From Actinomyces marseillensis (lineage in GTDB: Bacteria; Actinomycetota; Actinomycetes; Actinomycetales; Actinomycetaceae), in assembly GCF_900155605.1 (NCBI RefSeq), contig NZ_LT707420.1:1455364-1519363 (forward strand): DNA of 64,000 bases, in the 5' to 3' direction. A program made the translations under genes and the position numbers. Every line of letters starts with the position of its first letter. Position 1 is the stretch's first letter. The notes under the pieces are model-generated. The model saw nothing but the letters and a program-made list of their open reading frames with translations, did not search any database and had not been told where the DNA came from. Of the stretch, positions 28,765-37,983 are shown piece after piece.

Positions 28765-30585
28765 TCATTTACGCCGAGGGCTCATGTGTTGAGCAGTTGC
28801 AGGCGTCGGCCAAGCGAGCATCAGCACTCCCACTACTGCCAAGAGTCCAGCGAACACAAACCCAATGGAGTTACTTCCTGTTGCGGCGAGTGTGCGTGCA
28901 GAATTTGGATTCTGAGCAGAGGCAGCTTCTGCGTTTCGCGCGACAACGGCGTTTTGCGTGTCCGCCTCATTGGTGGACGTGATTGCGCTTTGACCGGCAC
29001 CAATCTCACGTTCGTGCGAGGGTTGCGGAAGAAGCTGCGAAAGCGCAGGTTGCTCATTGGACGGTGAGGCATCAGGCTGGTTCACCGATGTGTCTCCTGC
29101 TCCTTCAGTCGAAGGATTCGCAGGTGCTTCAGATGGCGCCGATGCCGTCGCCTCTGGGCGCGTAGGTAGGGTTGAGCTTGCTGCTTCCGTAGGCTGAGCC
29201 GGCGCTGTAGCATCGCTGCTTCGACGAGCTCGCGGGGGACGCTGCGTAGTTGCAGACGCCACCGGTTCCGAGGCCGTGGGCTGAGTAGAGGGCGCTACAG
29301 TGGTTGGTCGCGGCGTAGCCTTTGGATCTTCGGAAGGCGTGGGCGCTGAAACAGTCGGTACCGGCATGGGTGCGACCGAGGCCGTGGGCTGAGTGGAGGG
29401 GGCTGCGCTTGTGGGCTGAGCAGGCACGCTCGGTTGCACTGTTACTTCACTCGAAGGCTGAGGGGCCGCAGTAGTCGGCATGGGAGCAGGCGCCGTCGTC
29501 ACAGTCGGTTGAGTACTAGGTTCTGGATCGGCGGTAGCCGTTGAGGGAAGCGGGGCTGGCTCGCTCGTGGCATTGCTGTTCTTCTTCCACACACGGACGT
29601 AGTCAACGAGCATGTCGGAACCAGCACCTTGATAGGCTTCCTTGAACTTAATCGCATCGGTGTACGTCGTATCACCACGCTCAGAGGCTAGGAAAGAACC
29701 CCCAACCATGTGGTTGAGACGAAGCACCATGCCATTGGCATCATTGATAAAGGGGTTATCTCCTTTAACTTGATCGTAAGTGACGGTGTGTCCCCGCTTC
29801 CCATCCAAATAGAAGGTGATTGAGTTCCCGTTCTTTTCCACACCATAGGTATGGAACTGAGTCTGCGAAGTACCATCGCCTCCGAGCTGTCCCATGTGCT
29901 GCTCAGTCTTTTGAGGATTCCCGACCCGAGGTGTATGAACATTCGCTTGTAGGAAGTTCGGATCCCATCCTTTAGCTTCGACGACGTCAATCTCACCGTG
30001 AGCCGGGAAAGATGCCGGGGCAATACCGGTCATCCAAAATGCTGGCCACGATGCAACGGCACTAGGGAGTTTGATACGTGCCTCAGCATAGAAGTCGCCA
30101 TAGGCGGCGTACTTTATGCCTTTGTTGTCGCGCGTCTGAACCATTGCTGATGTGAAAGGAGCTTTGTAGGTTTCGGAGCGCCCATTGACCGTTCGAGTGC
30201 ATTCACGGTCGACCGTGATCATTGAACGCGAGCGACTGTCATACTTTTGACGCGTTGGCTCATACTTCGCGGTCAAATGGAGATTTCCACCCGAGACGGA
30301 CGCATTCTCCTTCGAATCGGTGTACTGGGCCTGTGAGCGCGTTTTCGGGTCAAAGCAGGAGTATTCGTATCCCCACTTCGAAGTGTCAAGTTCATTTCCG
30401 GTGAATTCATCCTGAAAGATCAGAGTGTTGTATCCCAGGGCTTGAACTTCATTGGGAGTCGGCTGAACATCGCCTGCGCTTGCAAAAGACAGTCCTCCCA
30501 CCGTCATCGCTGCACCGAGCGCCAATGTTCCAAGCGTACGCACAGCTCTATTCCCCGAAAAACGATTCGTCTTTACGTGTGCCAT
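28765..30585 (-). CDS. Secreted, sortase-anchored GH16 glycosidase
   Basis: Glycoside hydrolase family 16 (beta-glucanase/laminarinase type, endo-acting on beta-glucans or related polymers) destined for the cell surface. Signal peptide 1-37 ends in ASA. The GH16 domain covers about 45-335 with the catalytic motif EIDVVE (nucleophile Glu198, Asp200, acid/base Glu203). A Pro/Ser/Thr-rich stalk follows (about 340-545, with two APSTQPTAS units). The C-terminus has an LAATG motif at 566-570, a hydrophobic helix and a positive tail ending RRK, i.e. a sorting signal of the LAxTG type used by class E sortases of actinobacteria. The substrate cannot be told from sequence. No sortase gene is in the window. 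Confidence 0.9.
   Translation of the reverse strand: MAHVKTNRFSGNRAVRTLGTLALGAAMTVGGLSFASAGDVQPTPNEVQALGYNTLIFQDEFTGNELDTSKWGYEYSCFDPKTRSQAQYTDSKENASVSGGNLHLTAKYEPTRQKYDSRSRSMITVDRECTRTVNGRSETYKAPFTSAMVQTRDNKGIKYAAYGDFYAEARIKLPSAVASWPAFWMTGIAPASFPAHGEIDVVEAKGWDPNFLQANVHTPRVGNPQKTEQHMGQLGGDGTSQTQFHTYGVEKNGNSITFYLDGKRGHTVTYDQVKGDNPFINDANGMVLRLNHMVGGSFLASERGDTTYTDAIKFKEAYQGAGSDMLVDYVRVWKKNSNATSEPAPLPSTATADPEPSTQPTVTTAPAPMPTTAAPQPSSEVTVQPSVPAQPTSAAPSTQPTASVAPMPVPTVSAPTPSEDPKATPRPTTVAPSTQPTASEPVASATTQRPPRARRSSDATAPAQPTEAASSTLPTRPEATASAPSEAPANPSTEGAGDTSVNQPDASPSNEQPALSQLLPQPSHEREIGAGQSAITSTNEADTQNAVVARNAEAASAQNPNSARTLAATGSNSIGFVFAGLLAVVGVLMLAWPTPATAQHMSPRRK
29270..29400. repeat. Imperfect repeats in the GH16 stalk
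   Basis: Two 23-nt copies differing at one base (29270-29292 and 29378-29400) encode APSTQPTAS in the low-complexity Pro/Ser/Thr region. Such stalk repeats are prone to copy-number change. Confidence 0.65.
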
Positions 30586-30785
30586 TTATCCTCACTCTGC
30601 GGCAAATGTCGACTACGAAACCAGAGGTCATCCCGTATCACGTACGAGAAGCTGCCAAATCAATGGACCAGCGCAATCTCTGATTCCCGGCGCTCAGGCC
30701 GATACCGGTTTACTTACATGTTCAAATCTATAGTTGCAGGTAAACCTGGTTTTTCCTGAGTGATTTCCGGATTAATAGTTGAAGA

Positions 30786-30808
30786 TTTCCCATTGAAATA
30801 ATGGGAAA
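30786..30808. other. 9-bp hairpin/palindrome between coaE and GH16
   Basis: TTTCCCATT and AATGGGAAA face each other around GAAAT. It lies in the 252-base gap between the coaE stop and the GH16 start, whose other visible structure is an imperfect GGTTTAC/GTAAACC pair near 30706-30760. It could be a weak terminator for coaE (a TCTTC run follows on the minus strand) or an operator for the GH16 gene. Confidence 0.4.
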
Positions 30809-30837
30809 ACTGGGCGAATACTGAAGCCTATATTCGG

Positions 30838-31512
30838 TTAAATCCCCGAGGGGCTCAGCCAACGCGCAACGAAGGTACGGGTCAGATTTGTCAGATCTTC
30901 TTCACTGCCTGAGTTGTCGACCCATATCGAGGCAATGCCCCGACGCTGCTCGTCACTCACTTGCCTGCTGATGCGCACTGCCGCTTCTTGCCTACTCATC
31001 CCGCGTTTTTCCAAACGGTCAAGACGCACATCCAACGGAGCACTCACCATGATGACCCCATCGAATGCATCCGCATCTTCGTGCCTTGTCAGTAGTGGCA
31101 CATCATAGACAGCGAGCTTCCCGTCTCCAGCTTGCGCAAGACGTTCCTGCGCCAAAGCAGCGATTGCTGGATGAGTAAGTGAATTAAGCAGAGCTGTACC
31201 TTCGGCTGAAGAAAAAGCGCGTTGGGCTAAGAGCTGTCGGTCAAGTACCCCGCCTGCTCCGACAAGGTCACTCCCAAAATTCACAAGCACCGCCTCGTAG
31301 ACGGGATGATCGGGGGAAAGTACCTCGCGCGCAAGTTCGTCCGCGTCGACAATGTGCGCGCCGAGGCCTCGTAAAGCGCGCGCGAGCGTGGACTTACCGG
31401 CGCCGATTCCCCCGCTGAGAGCAAGCACGTGGGATGGTCCCAAGGGATGCGCCTCGGGAATCGCTCGTAAGAGAATAGCGCTCGATGAACCTGAGCAAAT
31501 GAGAGTGTTCAC
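30838..31512 (-). CDS. coaE: Dephospho-CoA kinase
   Basis: Catalyses the last step of coenzyme A synthesis, phosphorylating dephospho-CoA. The P-loop GGIGAGKST is followed by IVDADELAREV, LTHPAIAALA and VYDVPLLTR, all CoaE hallmarks. The start is uncertain. The family normally begins about 8 residues before the P-loop, which would match the GTG at 31428 (196 residues); the GTG at 31512 (224 residues) and a TTG at 31443 preceded by GAGG are alternatives. The listed interval uses 31512. It diverges from brnQ. Confidence 0.9.
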   Translation of the reverse strand: MNTLICSGSSSAILLRAIPEAHPLGPSHVLALSGGIGAGKSTLARALRGLGAHIVDADELAREVLSPDHPVYEAVLVNFGSDLVGAGGVLDRQLLAQRAFSSAEGTALLNSLTHPAIAALAQERLAQAGDGKLAVYDVPLLTRHEDADAFDGVIMVSAPLDVRLDRLEKRGMSRQEAAVRISRQVSDEQRRGIASIWVDNSGSEEDLTNLTRTFVARWLSPSGI

Positions 31513-31611
31513 ATCTGAAGCGTAGAACAATGAACAGCACTTGGCTAAAGAGGTATGAAATGACAGAATCTCAGGAGTACTTATCACTTCTAGAGGGTTT
31601 GAAGCATTATT

Positions 31612-32964
31612 GTGACTGAATCGACGACGACTACACACAGCAGGCGCTCGCAGGGAACGGGCTTGCTGATCGCAACATCGCTCACGCTGTTTTCGATGTT
31701 CTTTGGTGCGGGAAACCTGATTTTCCCTCCAATTATGGGAGCGAACTCAGGTACGCACTTTAACTTAGCCATGATTGGCTTCCTCATTGGTGGCGTCGCG
31801 CTTCCCGTCATTGCGATCATTGCAATCGCATTATCGGGAAGTGACCTGCGTGATCTGTCTGGCCGCGGAGGCAAGTATTTTGGAATTGCTTTCTCATGCA
31901 TGGTTTATCTGTCGATCGGCGCCTTCTATGCTCTGCCACGAACCGGTGCTGTTTCCTTCTCGACGGCCGTCGCACCGCTCATTCATTCAACCGCTTTCGT
32001 TTCATCGTTAGTCTTCAACGCATGCTTTTTCGGCATCGCGTTGTTCTTGTCATGGAACCCGAGACAGATCATCCATCACCTCGGTAAAATCCTGACCCCT
32101 GTCCTGCTTGTTTTACTCGTGCTCTTGGTCTTTTTGTCTTTGGCGAAGCTACCGCCTTCAGAGGCTGCTCCGGTTGGGCAATACGCAAGCGCTCCCCTAA
32201 CCGCAGGTCTCCTTGATGGCTACATGACGATGGATTCCATCGCAGCTCTTGCATTTGGAATTATCGTTGTTGCATCTTTCGATCAGGGAGAAGGCGGACT
32301 CAGCGGGATCAAGCTCGTTCGCAAGACCAGCTCTGCCGGTGTAATCGCTGGCATTTTACTTGGCCTAGTCTACGTTGGACTCGGCCTGATCGGTCACGTC
32401 ATTCCCAGCGGTCAAAGCTACTCCGACGGGGCTGCACTCTTGGCCGACGCTTCACGCATCACCATGGGAACTGCCGGACAGGTCGTCTTCGGATTGATCG
32501 TTCTCACCGCGTGCATGACAACTGCGGTTGGCCTTCTTGCCGCAACCTCGGAGTTCTTCGAGCGACTTATTCCGCGGATCCCCTACAAAACCTGGCTCGT
32601 TGGGTTCACGATCATTTCCTTCGTCTTGGCATCAGCCGGACTCAAGGCAGTGCTCAACGTTGCGGTGCCGATTATTACCTTCCTCTACCCAATCGCAATT
32701 TCAATCATCTTCGTTACGATCGTCACGCATCCGCTGCGCTACTCGATGCGCATTCATTGGACATTCCGCCTGGGAGTCTGGGTTGCCAGCCTATGGTCAC
32801 TTCTAACCACTGCGATCTCGCTGGGAATCTTGACCTTCGCTTCTCCTGTGCTTGCGTGGAGTCCCGGGCAGGATCTTCAGCTTGGTTGGGTTCTTCCCTC
32901 ATTGGGCGCAGCTCTCCTTGGTCTGCTCGCCGATATCGTCTTATCCAAGCGCACTCAGGAATAA
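31612..32964 (+). CDS. brnQ: Branched-chain amino acid transporter BrnQ
   Basis: LIVCS-family symporter importing leucine, isoleucine and valine with Na+ or H+. It has 450 residues and about 12 membrane helices. Conserved segments are FSMFFGAGNLIFPP near 27-41, FYALPRTGAVSFSTAVAP, and FDQGEGG in the middle loop. GTG start, with only a weak GAGGG 14 nt upstream. It is followed by a strong terminator, so it is a single-gene unit. Confidence 0.95.
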   Translation: MTESTTTTHSRRSQGTGLLIATSLTLFSMFFGAGNLIFPPIMGANSGTHFNLAMIGFLIGGVALPVIAIIAIALSGSDLRDLSGRGGKYFGIAFSCMVYLSIGAFYALPRTGAVSFSTAVAPLIHSTAFVSSLVFNACFFGIALFLSWNPRQIIHHLGKILTPVLLVLLVLLVFLSLAKLPPSEAAPVGQYASAPLTAGLLDGYMTMDSIAALAFGIIVVASFDQGEGGLSGIKLVRKTSSAGVIAGILLGLVYVGLGLIGHVIPSGQSYSDGAALLADASRITMGTAGQVVFGLIVLTACMTTAVGLLAATSEFFERLIPRIPYKTWLVGFTIISFVLASAGLKAVLNVAVPIITFLYPIAISIIFVTIVTHPLRYSMRIHWTFRLGVWVASLWSLLTTAISLGILTFASPVLAWSPGQDLQLGWVLPSLGAALLGLLADIVLSKRTQE

Positions 32965-32985
32965 TTATCGCGCGCTGGTACTGAA

Positions 32986-33013
32986 GTGGCCCGTCTCGAA
33001 AGAGACGGGCCAC
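32986..33013 (+). terminator. Terminator after brnQ
   Basis: Perfect 12-bp GC-rich stem (32986-32997 with 33002-33013) with a GAAA tetraloop, followed by ACTCTTT. It lies 22 nt after the brnQ stop. Confidence 0.8.
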
Positions 33014-33150
33014 ACTCTTTGGTATAGAGAGCTTAGCGGACGCTTCGTCCTGCGCTTCAATGAAGAATCTGGATCAAGTAATGCGCTCTCGTCACTAACA
33101 GTTTCTCCCATTCACCGGCCGAACAGTGACAGCGGTATCGCCGCACAATG

Positions 33151-33192
33151 CCAACAAAAAACCTGGGGCCCCGGTTTTCACCGGGGCCCCAG
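33151..33192 (-). terminator. Terminator after rpsA
   Basis: Perfect 13-bp GC-rich stem (33163-33175 with 33180-33192), loop TTTC. On the minus strand it is followed by GTTTTTTG. It lies 30 nt past the rpsA stop, a textbook intrinsic terminator. Confidence 0.9.
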
Positions 33193-33222
33193 AACTGACT
33201 ATGAGCGCTTAGGCGCTGCGAT

Positions 33223-34680
33223 TCAGTTGTTGGTCAGCTTCTCACGAAGTGCTGCAAGTGCCTCGTCAGAAGCGAGGGTGCCTTCGGAGTCGACCGGGGT
33301 CGAGTACGAGGCCTGCTCTTCAACTGCGGGAGCTGCTTCGGCGTCCTCTTCAAGAGCCTTTGCAACCTGAGCCTTGTGGGCTTCCCAACGAGCCTGAGCC
33401 TGTGCGTACTGAGCTTCCCAAGCCTCACGCTGTGCCTCGTAGCCTTCCATCCATTCCTGGGTTTCGGGATCGAAGCCTTCGGGGTACTTGTAGTTGCCCT
33501 CTTCGTCGTACTCAGCGGCCATGCCGTAGAGCGAAGGATCAAACTCTTCAGAGTTGGGATCGACGCGCTCGTTGGCCTGCTTCAGGGACAGCGAGATACG
33601 ACGACGTTCGAGGTCGATATCGATGACCTTGACGAAGACCTCGTCGCCAACCTTGACGACCTGCTCGGGCAGCTCAACGTGACGCTGAGCGAGCTCGGAG
33701 ATGTGAACCAGACCTTCAATTCCGTCTTCAACACGCACGAATGCGCCGAAGGGAACGAGCTTGGTGACCTTGCCGGGCACAACCTGGCCGATGGCGTGGG
33801 TGCGCGCGAAGGTCTGCCACGGATCTTCCTGGGTGGCCTTGAGCGAGAGCGACACGCGCTCGCGGTCCATGTCGACGTCCAAGACCTCGACGGTGACTTC
33901 CTGGCCAACCTCGACGACCTCTGAGGGGTGATCAATGTGCTTCCACGAAAGCTCGGAGACGTGAACCAGACCGTCAACGCCGCCGAGATCAACGAATGCA
34001 CCGAAGTTCACGATGGAGGACACGACACCACTGCGGACCTGGCCCTTCTGAAGGGTGTGCAGGAAGTTGGTGCGAACCTCAGACTGGGTCTGCTCAAGCC
34101 ATGCGCGGCGTGACAGAACAACGTTGTTGCGGTTCTTGTCCAGTTCAATGATCTTGGCTTCGATCTCACGACCGATGTAGGGTGCGAGATCGCGAACGCG
34201 ACGCATTTCAACGAGGGATGCAGGAAGGAAGCCACGCAGGCCGATGTCTAGGATCAGGCCGCCCTTGACAACCTCGATGACGGTACCGGTAACAACGCCG
34301 TCTTCTTCCTTGACCTTCTCGATCTGTCCCCAGGCGCGCTCGTACTGTGCACGCTTCTTCGACAGGAGCAGGCGACCTTCCTTGTCCTCCTTCTGGAGAA
34401 CCAGGGCCTCGATCTGATCACCAACGGCAACCACATCGTCCGGGTTGACATCGTGCTTGATGGAAAGCTCGCGAGAGAGGATCACACCCTCGGTCTTGTA
34501 GCCAATGTCAAGAAGGACCTCATCGTGGTCAACCTTGACGACAGTGCCCTCGACGATGTCGCCATCGTTGAAGTACTTGATGGTCTCGTCAATAGCGGCG
34601 AGCAGGTCCTCGCGGGACCCAATGTCGTTCACTGCAACCTGGGGCGTTGAAACTGCCGGCTGCGAGTTGGTGCTGGTCAT
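33223..34680 (-). CDS. rpsA: 30S ribosomal protein S1
   Basis: Ribosomal protein that helps mRNAs dock on the 30S subunit. Four S1 (OB-fold) domains at about residues 36-105, 122-188, 209-277 and 294-363, each recognisable by the G-x-V-x-x-I/V-x2-F/G-A-F-V-D-L-type pattern, e.g. GVVSSIVNFGAFVDLGGVDG and GKVTKLVPFGAFVRVEDGIEG. The Glu- and Ala-rich C-terminal tail (about 375-485) is probably flexible, as in other actinobacterial S1 proteins. ATG start with GGAG 11 nt upstream. Confidence 0.97.
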   Translation of the reverse strand: MTSTNSQPAVSTPQVAVNDIGSREDLLAAIDETIKYFNDGDIVEGTVVKVDHDEVLLDIGYKTEGVILSRELSIKHDVNPDDVVAVGDQIEALVLQKEDKEGRLLLSKKRAQYERAWGQIEKVKEEDGVVTGTVIEVVKGGLILDIGLRGFLPASLVEMRRVRDLAPYIGREIEAKIIELDKNRNNVVLSRRAWLEQTQSEVRTNFLHTLQKGQVRSGVVSSIVNFGAFVDLGGVDGLVHVSELSWKHIDHPSEVVEVGQEVTVEVLDVDMDRERVSLSLKATQEDPWQTFARTHAIGQVVPGKVTKLVPFGAFVRVEDGIEGLVHISELAQRHVELPEQVVKVGDEVFVKVIDIDLERRRISLSLKQANERVDPNSEEFDPSLYGMAAEYDEEGNYKYPEGFDPETQEWMEGYEAQREAWEAQYAQAQARWEAHKAQVAKALEEDAEAAPAVEEQASYSTPVDSEGTLASDEALAALREKLTNN

Positions 34681-34773
34681 GTAGTTGTGTTCTCCGAAAC
34701 GGACGTATTACTAGATATGGACAATTGCGGCTGCAGGGTGCAAATGGCTATCGCACACAGCAGTACCTTGAGC

Positions 34774-34801
34774 ATTCTAACAGACTGGGGCCGAAAGTCC
34801 A
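34774..34801 (-). promoter_or_regulatory. Candidate rpsA promoter
   Basis: On the minus strand TGGACT (complement of 34796-34801), a 16-nt gap, and TAGAAT (complement of 34774-34779). It lies about 94 bases upstream of the rpsA ATG in the gap after polA. The -10 is good and the -35 is moderate. Confidence 0.4.
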
Positions 34802-34807
34802 CCCACC

Positions 34808-37489
34808 TTAGTGCGCAGCGTCTTTCCACGTCGGCCCGAAGCCAATTGCCACTTCCAAAGGAACTCGCAGAGACATCACGCCTTCCATCCCTTCGCGCAC
34901 AAGTTGACGCAGTTTCTCCTCTTCACCCGGCGCGACATCAAAGAGCAACTCGTCATGGATCTGGACCAGCATCCTCGATTTAAGACCTGAGTCTTTGAGC
35001 TGCTTGTGCACATCCAGCATCGCCATTTTGACAATATCAGCGGCGCTTCCTTGAATCGGAGCGTTCAGCGCGGCTCGTTCAGCCATCTCCCGTCGCGTTC
35101 GATTCGCCGAATGCAAATCCGGAAGATAGCGCCTCCGTCCCCGAATTGTTTGAGTCCAGCCCCATCGGCGAGCTTCGTCAACAAGACCTTCGAGGTAATC
35201 ATGGACGCCACCGAAGCGTTCGAAATAGCGGTCACGCAGGGCCGCGGCCTCGTGAACGGGAATCTGAAGTTGCGCAGAAAGACCGTAGGCGGACAAACCA
35301 TAAGCTAGTCCATAGGAGGTTGCCTTAATTCGCGAGCGCTCTTCAGCCGTCACATCTTCCGGCTCAACTCCAAACACCATCGCTGCCATAGTGCGGTGGA
35401 GGTCCTCCCCCGAAGAAAAGGCATCGATCAGCCCTGGGTCTTGCGACATATGCGCCATGATTCGCATTTCGATTTGAGAGTAATCCGCGCTCATGAGATT
35501 CGTATACGGCTCTTGCGCAACAAACCCGCCACGAATCCGCAGGCCATCAGCGCTACGTGCAGGAATATTCTGCAAATTTGGCTCAGACGAGGCCAAACGC
35601 CCCGTCGCCGCAGCGGTTTGCGAAAAAGTCGTGTGGATGCGCTGGTCAACACCGACGCTCGAAATCAAGCCATCAACCATCTGCTTGAGCTTGATGCGGT
35701 CACGATGGACTAGCAAGTGACGGAGGAAGTCATTTCCAGTTTTTTCGAAAAGCTCCGTCAAGGCCTCGGCGTTAGTCGTGTATCCGGTCTTCGTCTTCTT
35801 TGTCTTGGGCAGAGCAAGTTCCTCGAAGAGGACGGTTTGGAGCTGTTTAGGAGATGAGAGATTAACTTCGTGCCCCAGCACGTCCCATGCCCCACGCTGC
35901 GCCGTGTCAACATCCGAAGCAAGTTCATGAGAAAGGGCTGTCAAGAAATCTTCATCAACACCGATTCCGCATTTCTCCATTTGTGCGAGCAAGACCGCAA
36001 CTGGCATTTCCAAATCATCCAGCAGATGCGACTGGTCGCTTTCCTTCAGTTTGTCAGCAAGGATGACGTCGAGAGAATGCATCCGCGCGGCGTCTTCGGC
36101 AAGCTTTCGAGCGCGCTCATCACTGATTCCAACCTCAAAGAGAGTCGTACTATCCTTCTTTTCTTGCGGATCGACCCCCAAATACCGAGCAAAAAGCTGG
36201 TCGAGTTGATACCCGCGATGTTCCGAATTCACCAAATAGGCAGCAAGAAGAAGATCAGTGCGCGCGCTTCCGAGCGTCCAACCACGCGCGCCTAAAGCAT
36301 GAATGCAACCCTTCAGATCGTGCAGGATCAGGCCGTCTTCATTGAGAAGTTTGGCAAGCGCTTGATCTTGCTGTGCTGAAATCAATGCGGTGTCAATAAT
36401 CAACGCATCAGTCGCCGTCGCAAGTGCAACAACACTGGCTTCCGGAGCGTTCACGCTGAGCGTGCCATCTACCATGAGTGCAAGCTGTCCCGGATGTTCA
36501 ATGCGCCACTGATCAACAGACGTTGATCCATCAGCAATCGTCCACGACACCTGCGGTTGAATAGCGGCGATCGGGGCTTCGGCCTCGTCATTGTCACTGA
36601 CGCTCCCCAAACCAATCTTCGCCACCGACAGGACCCGAGAGCGCAGAGAACGAAACTCAAGAGCATCACACAGCTGACTGAGCGCCTGACGGTCGGTCAC
36701 CTCGCGGCGCAAGTCCGTAATGTCGCACTCAAGATCCATGTCCGTCAGCAGATGATTCAATCGGCGGTTGCGTCGCACGTCCTCGAGGTGCTCGCGCAAC
36801 GCTTCTCCCCGCTTGCCCGTGATTTTGTCCGCGTTCTCCAGGAGATTGTCGAGGCCATCGAAACGGTTGATCCACTGTGCTGCAGTCTTCGGACCAACAC
36901 CGGGAACGCCCGGGAGGTTGTCGGAAGTTTCTCCGACGAGCGCAGCGATTTCCGGGTATCGGTAAGGAGGAACCCCATACTTATCTTCAACGCTTTGCGG
37001 CGTCATCTCACGCAAGTCACCCGGGCTCATTCCCGGATAGAGAACGGTCACGCTATCGGTGACAGTTTGGAAACTATCGCGATCCCCCGAAGCGACATAG
37101 ACGCGCATATCCGCATCTGACGCGCGCTTAGCAAGGGTGGCAAGAATATCGTCCGCCTCGAAGCCTTCCTGCGAGAGGGAGCGAATACCCATCGCACTCA
37201 GCAGGTCTCGAATCAGCTCAATTTGTCCCTTAAATTCTTCGGGCGTTGCGTCTCGTGTCCCCTTGTATTCGGGGTACTCATCGGTACGGAAGGAATGACG
37301 CGAGACATCGAAAGCAACTGCAATATGGCTGGGCTGATAGCTCTCCAACAATTTGATGAGCATTGATGCAAAACCATAGACCGCATTCGTGTGCTGCCCC
37401 TGGGCTGTCACGAACTTATCTGCAGGCAGGGCATAAAATGCACGAAAGGCCATTGAATGGCCATCGATGACAAGCATTGTCTCCTTCAT
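34808..37489 (-). CDS. polA: DNA polymerase I
   Basis: Repair and Okazaki-fragment polymerase. N-terminal 5'-3' exonuclease (LVIDGHSMAFRAFYALPA, then GFEADDILATLA and GVPGVGPKTAAQWI). The central 3'-5' exonuclease-like domain appears degenerate. The C-terminal polymerase carries motif A (SADYSQIEMRIMAHMS), the O-helix RSRIKATSYGLAYG and motif C (QIHDELLFD). The ATG at 37489 gives 893 residues; a second ATG at 37477 is preceded by AAGGAG and is a serious alternative. The start lies only 28 bases from the divergent thioesterase start. Confidence 0.97.
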   Translation of the reverse strand: MKETMLVIDGHSMAFRAFYALPADKFVTAQGQHTNAVYGFASMLIKLLESYQPSHIAVAFDVSRHSFRTDEYPEYKGTRDATPEEFKGQIELIRDLLSAMGIRSLSQEGFEADDILATLAKRASDADMRVYVASGDRDSFQTVTDSVTVLYPGMSPGDLREMTPQSVEDKYGVPPYRYPEIAALVGETSDNLPGVPGVGPKTAAQWINRFDGLDNLLENADKITGKRGEALREHLEDVRRNRRLNHLLTDMDLECDITDLRREVTDRQALSQLCDALEFRSLRSRVLSVAKIGLGSVSDNDEAEAPIAAIQPQVSWTIADGSTSVDQWRIEHPGQLALMVDGTLSVNAPEASVVALATATDALIIDTALISAQQDQALAKLLNEDGLILHDLKGCIHALGARGWTLGSARTDLLLAAYLVNSEHRGYQLDQLFARYLGVDPQEKKDSTTLFEVGISDERARKLAEDAARMHSLDVILADKLKESDQSHLLDDLEMPVAVLLAQMEKCGIGVDEDFLTALSHELASDVDTAQRGAWDVLGHEVNLSSPKQLQTVLFEELALPKTKKTKTGYTTNAEALTELFEKTGNDFLRHLLVHRDRIKLKQMVDGLISSVGVDQRIHTTFSQTAAATGRLASSEPNLQNIPARSADGLRIRGGFVAQEPYTNLMSADYSQIEMRIMAHMSQDPGLIDAFSSGEDLHRTMAAMVFGVEPEDVTAEERSRIKATSYGLAYGLSAYGLSAQLQIPVHEAAALRDRYFERFGGVHDYLEGLVDEARRWGWTQTIRGRRRYLPDLHSANRTRREMAERAALNAPIQGSAADIVKMAMLDVHKQLKDSGLKSRMLVQIHDELLFDVAPGEEEKLRQLVREGMEGVMSLRVPLEVAIGFGPTWKDAAH

Positions 37490-37517
37490 AGAAGACACAC
37501 TACGGCGAGAGGGCACG

Positions 37518-37937
37518 ATGCACACCTTGAATGCAGAAAATCATCGGATGGATAGCTGGGCAAACACCCTTATGTCGCGTCTGGGCATTCGTCTCATTTC
37601 GGCTTCCCCTCAAAACGTACTTGCCGAAATGCCTATTGCTGGCAATACTCAGCCTCAGGGTTATCTGCATGGCGGAGCGAGCGCCGCACTTGCAGAAACA
37701 GTAGCTTCCCATGCCGCTCAACTTCACGCACATTCTCTTTATGGCGAGGCCGCCATCGCCGTGGGCGTTGAGCTGAGCATTTCACACGTTTCCCCCGGTC
37801 GAGGCGACTGGGTTCGCGCGTGCGCTACGGCAGTCCACTTGGGTAAGAGCTCGACTGTTCACACTGTGACTATCACAGATGAACACGATCAAACCCTTGC
37901 TGTGGCACGCGTATCGAATCGCGTGTTGCATAACTAA
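37518..37937 (+). CDS. Hotdog-fold acyl-CoA thioesterase (PaaI/MenI type)
   Basis: Single hotdog domain of 139 residues. The PaaI-type active-site region QPQGYLHGGASAALAETVAS (about 53-72) and the following VGVELSISHVSPG are clear. Members hydrolyse aryl-CoA esters such as DHNA-CoA in menaquinone synthesis (MenI) or phenylacetyl-CoA derivatives; which one applies here cannot be told. The ATG at 37518 is chosen for its GAGAGGG about 7 nt upstream; an earlier in-frame start would overlap polA. It is a divergent single gene. Confidence 0.88.
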   Translation: MHTLNAENHRMDSWANTLMSRLGIRLISASPQNVLAEMPIAGNTQPQGYLHGGASAALAETVASHAAQLHAHSLYGEAAIAVGVELSISHVSPGRGDWVRACATAVHLGKSSTVHTVTITDEHDQTLAVARVSNRVLHN

Positions 37938-37963
37938 GGGCGCGAGCCAATGCTCGCGCCCTT
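37936..37963. terminator. Bidirectional terminator between thioesterase and pdtaR
   Basis: 11-bp stem (AAGGGCGCGAG with CTCGCGCCCTT) with a 6-nt loop, lying between two converging genes and overlapping the thioesterase stop codon by two bases. Confidence 0.75.
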
Positions 37964-37983
37964 AGAGAAGTTCAGTGTGGTCC

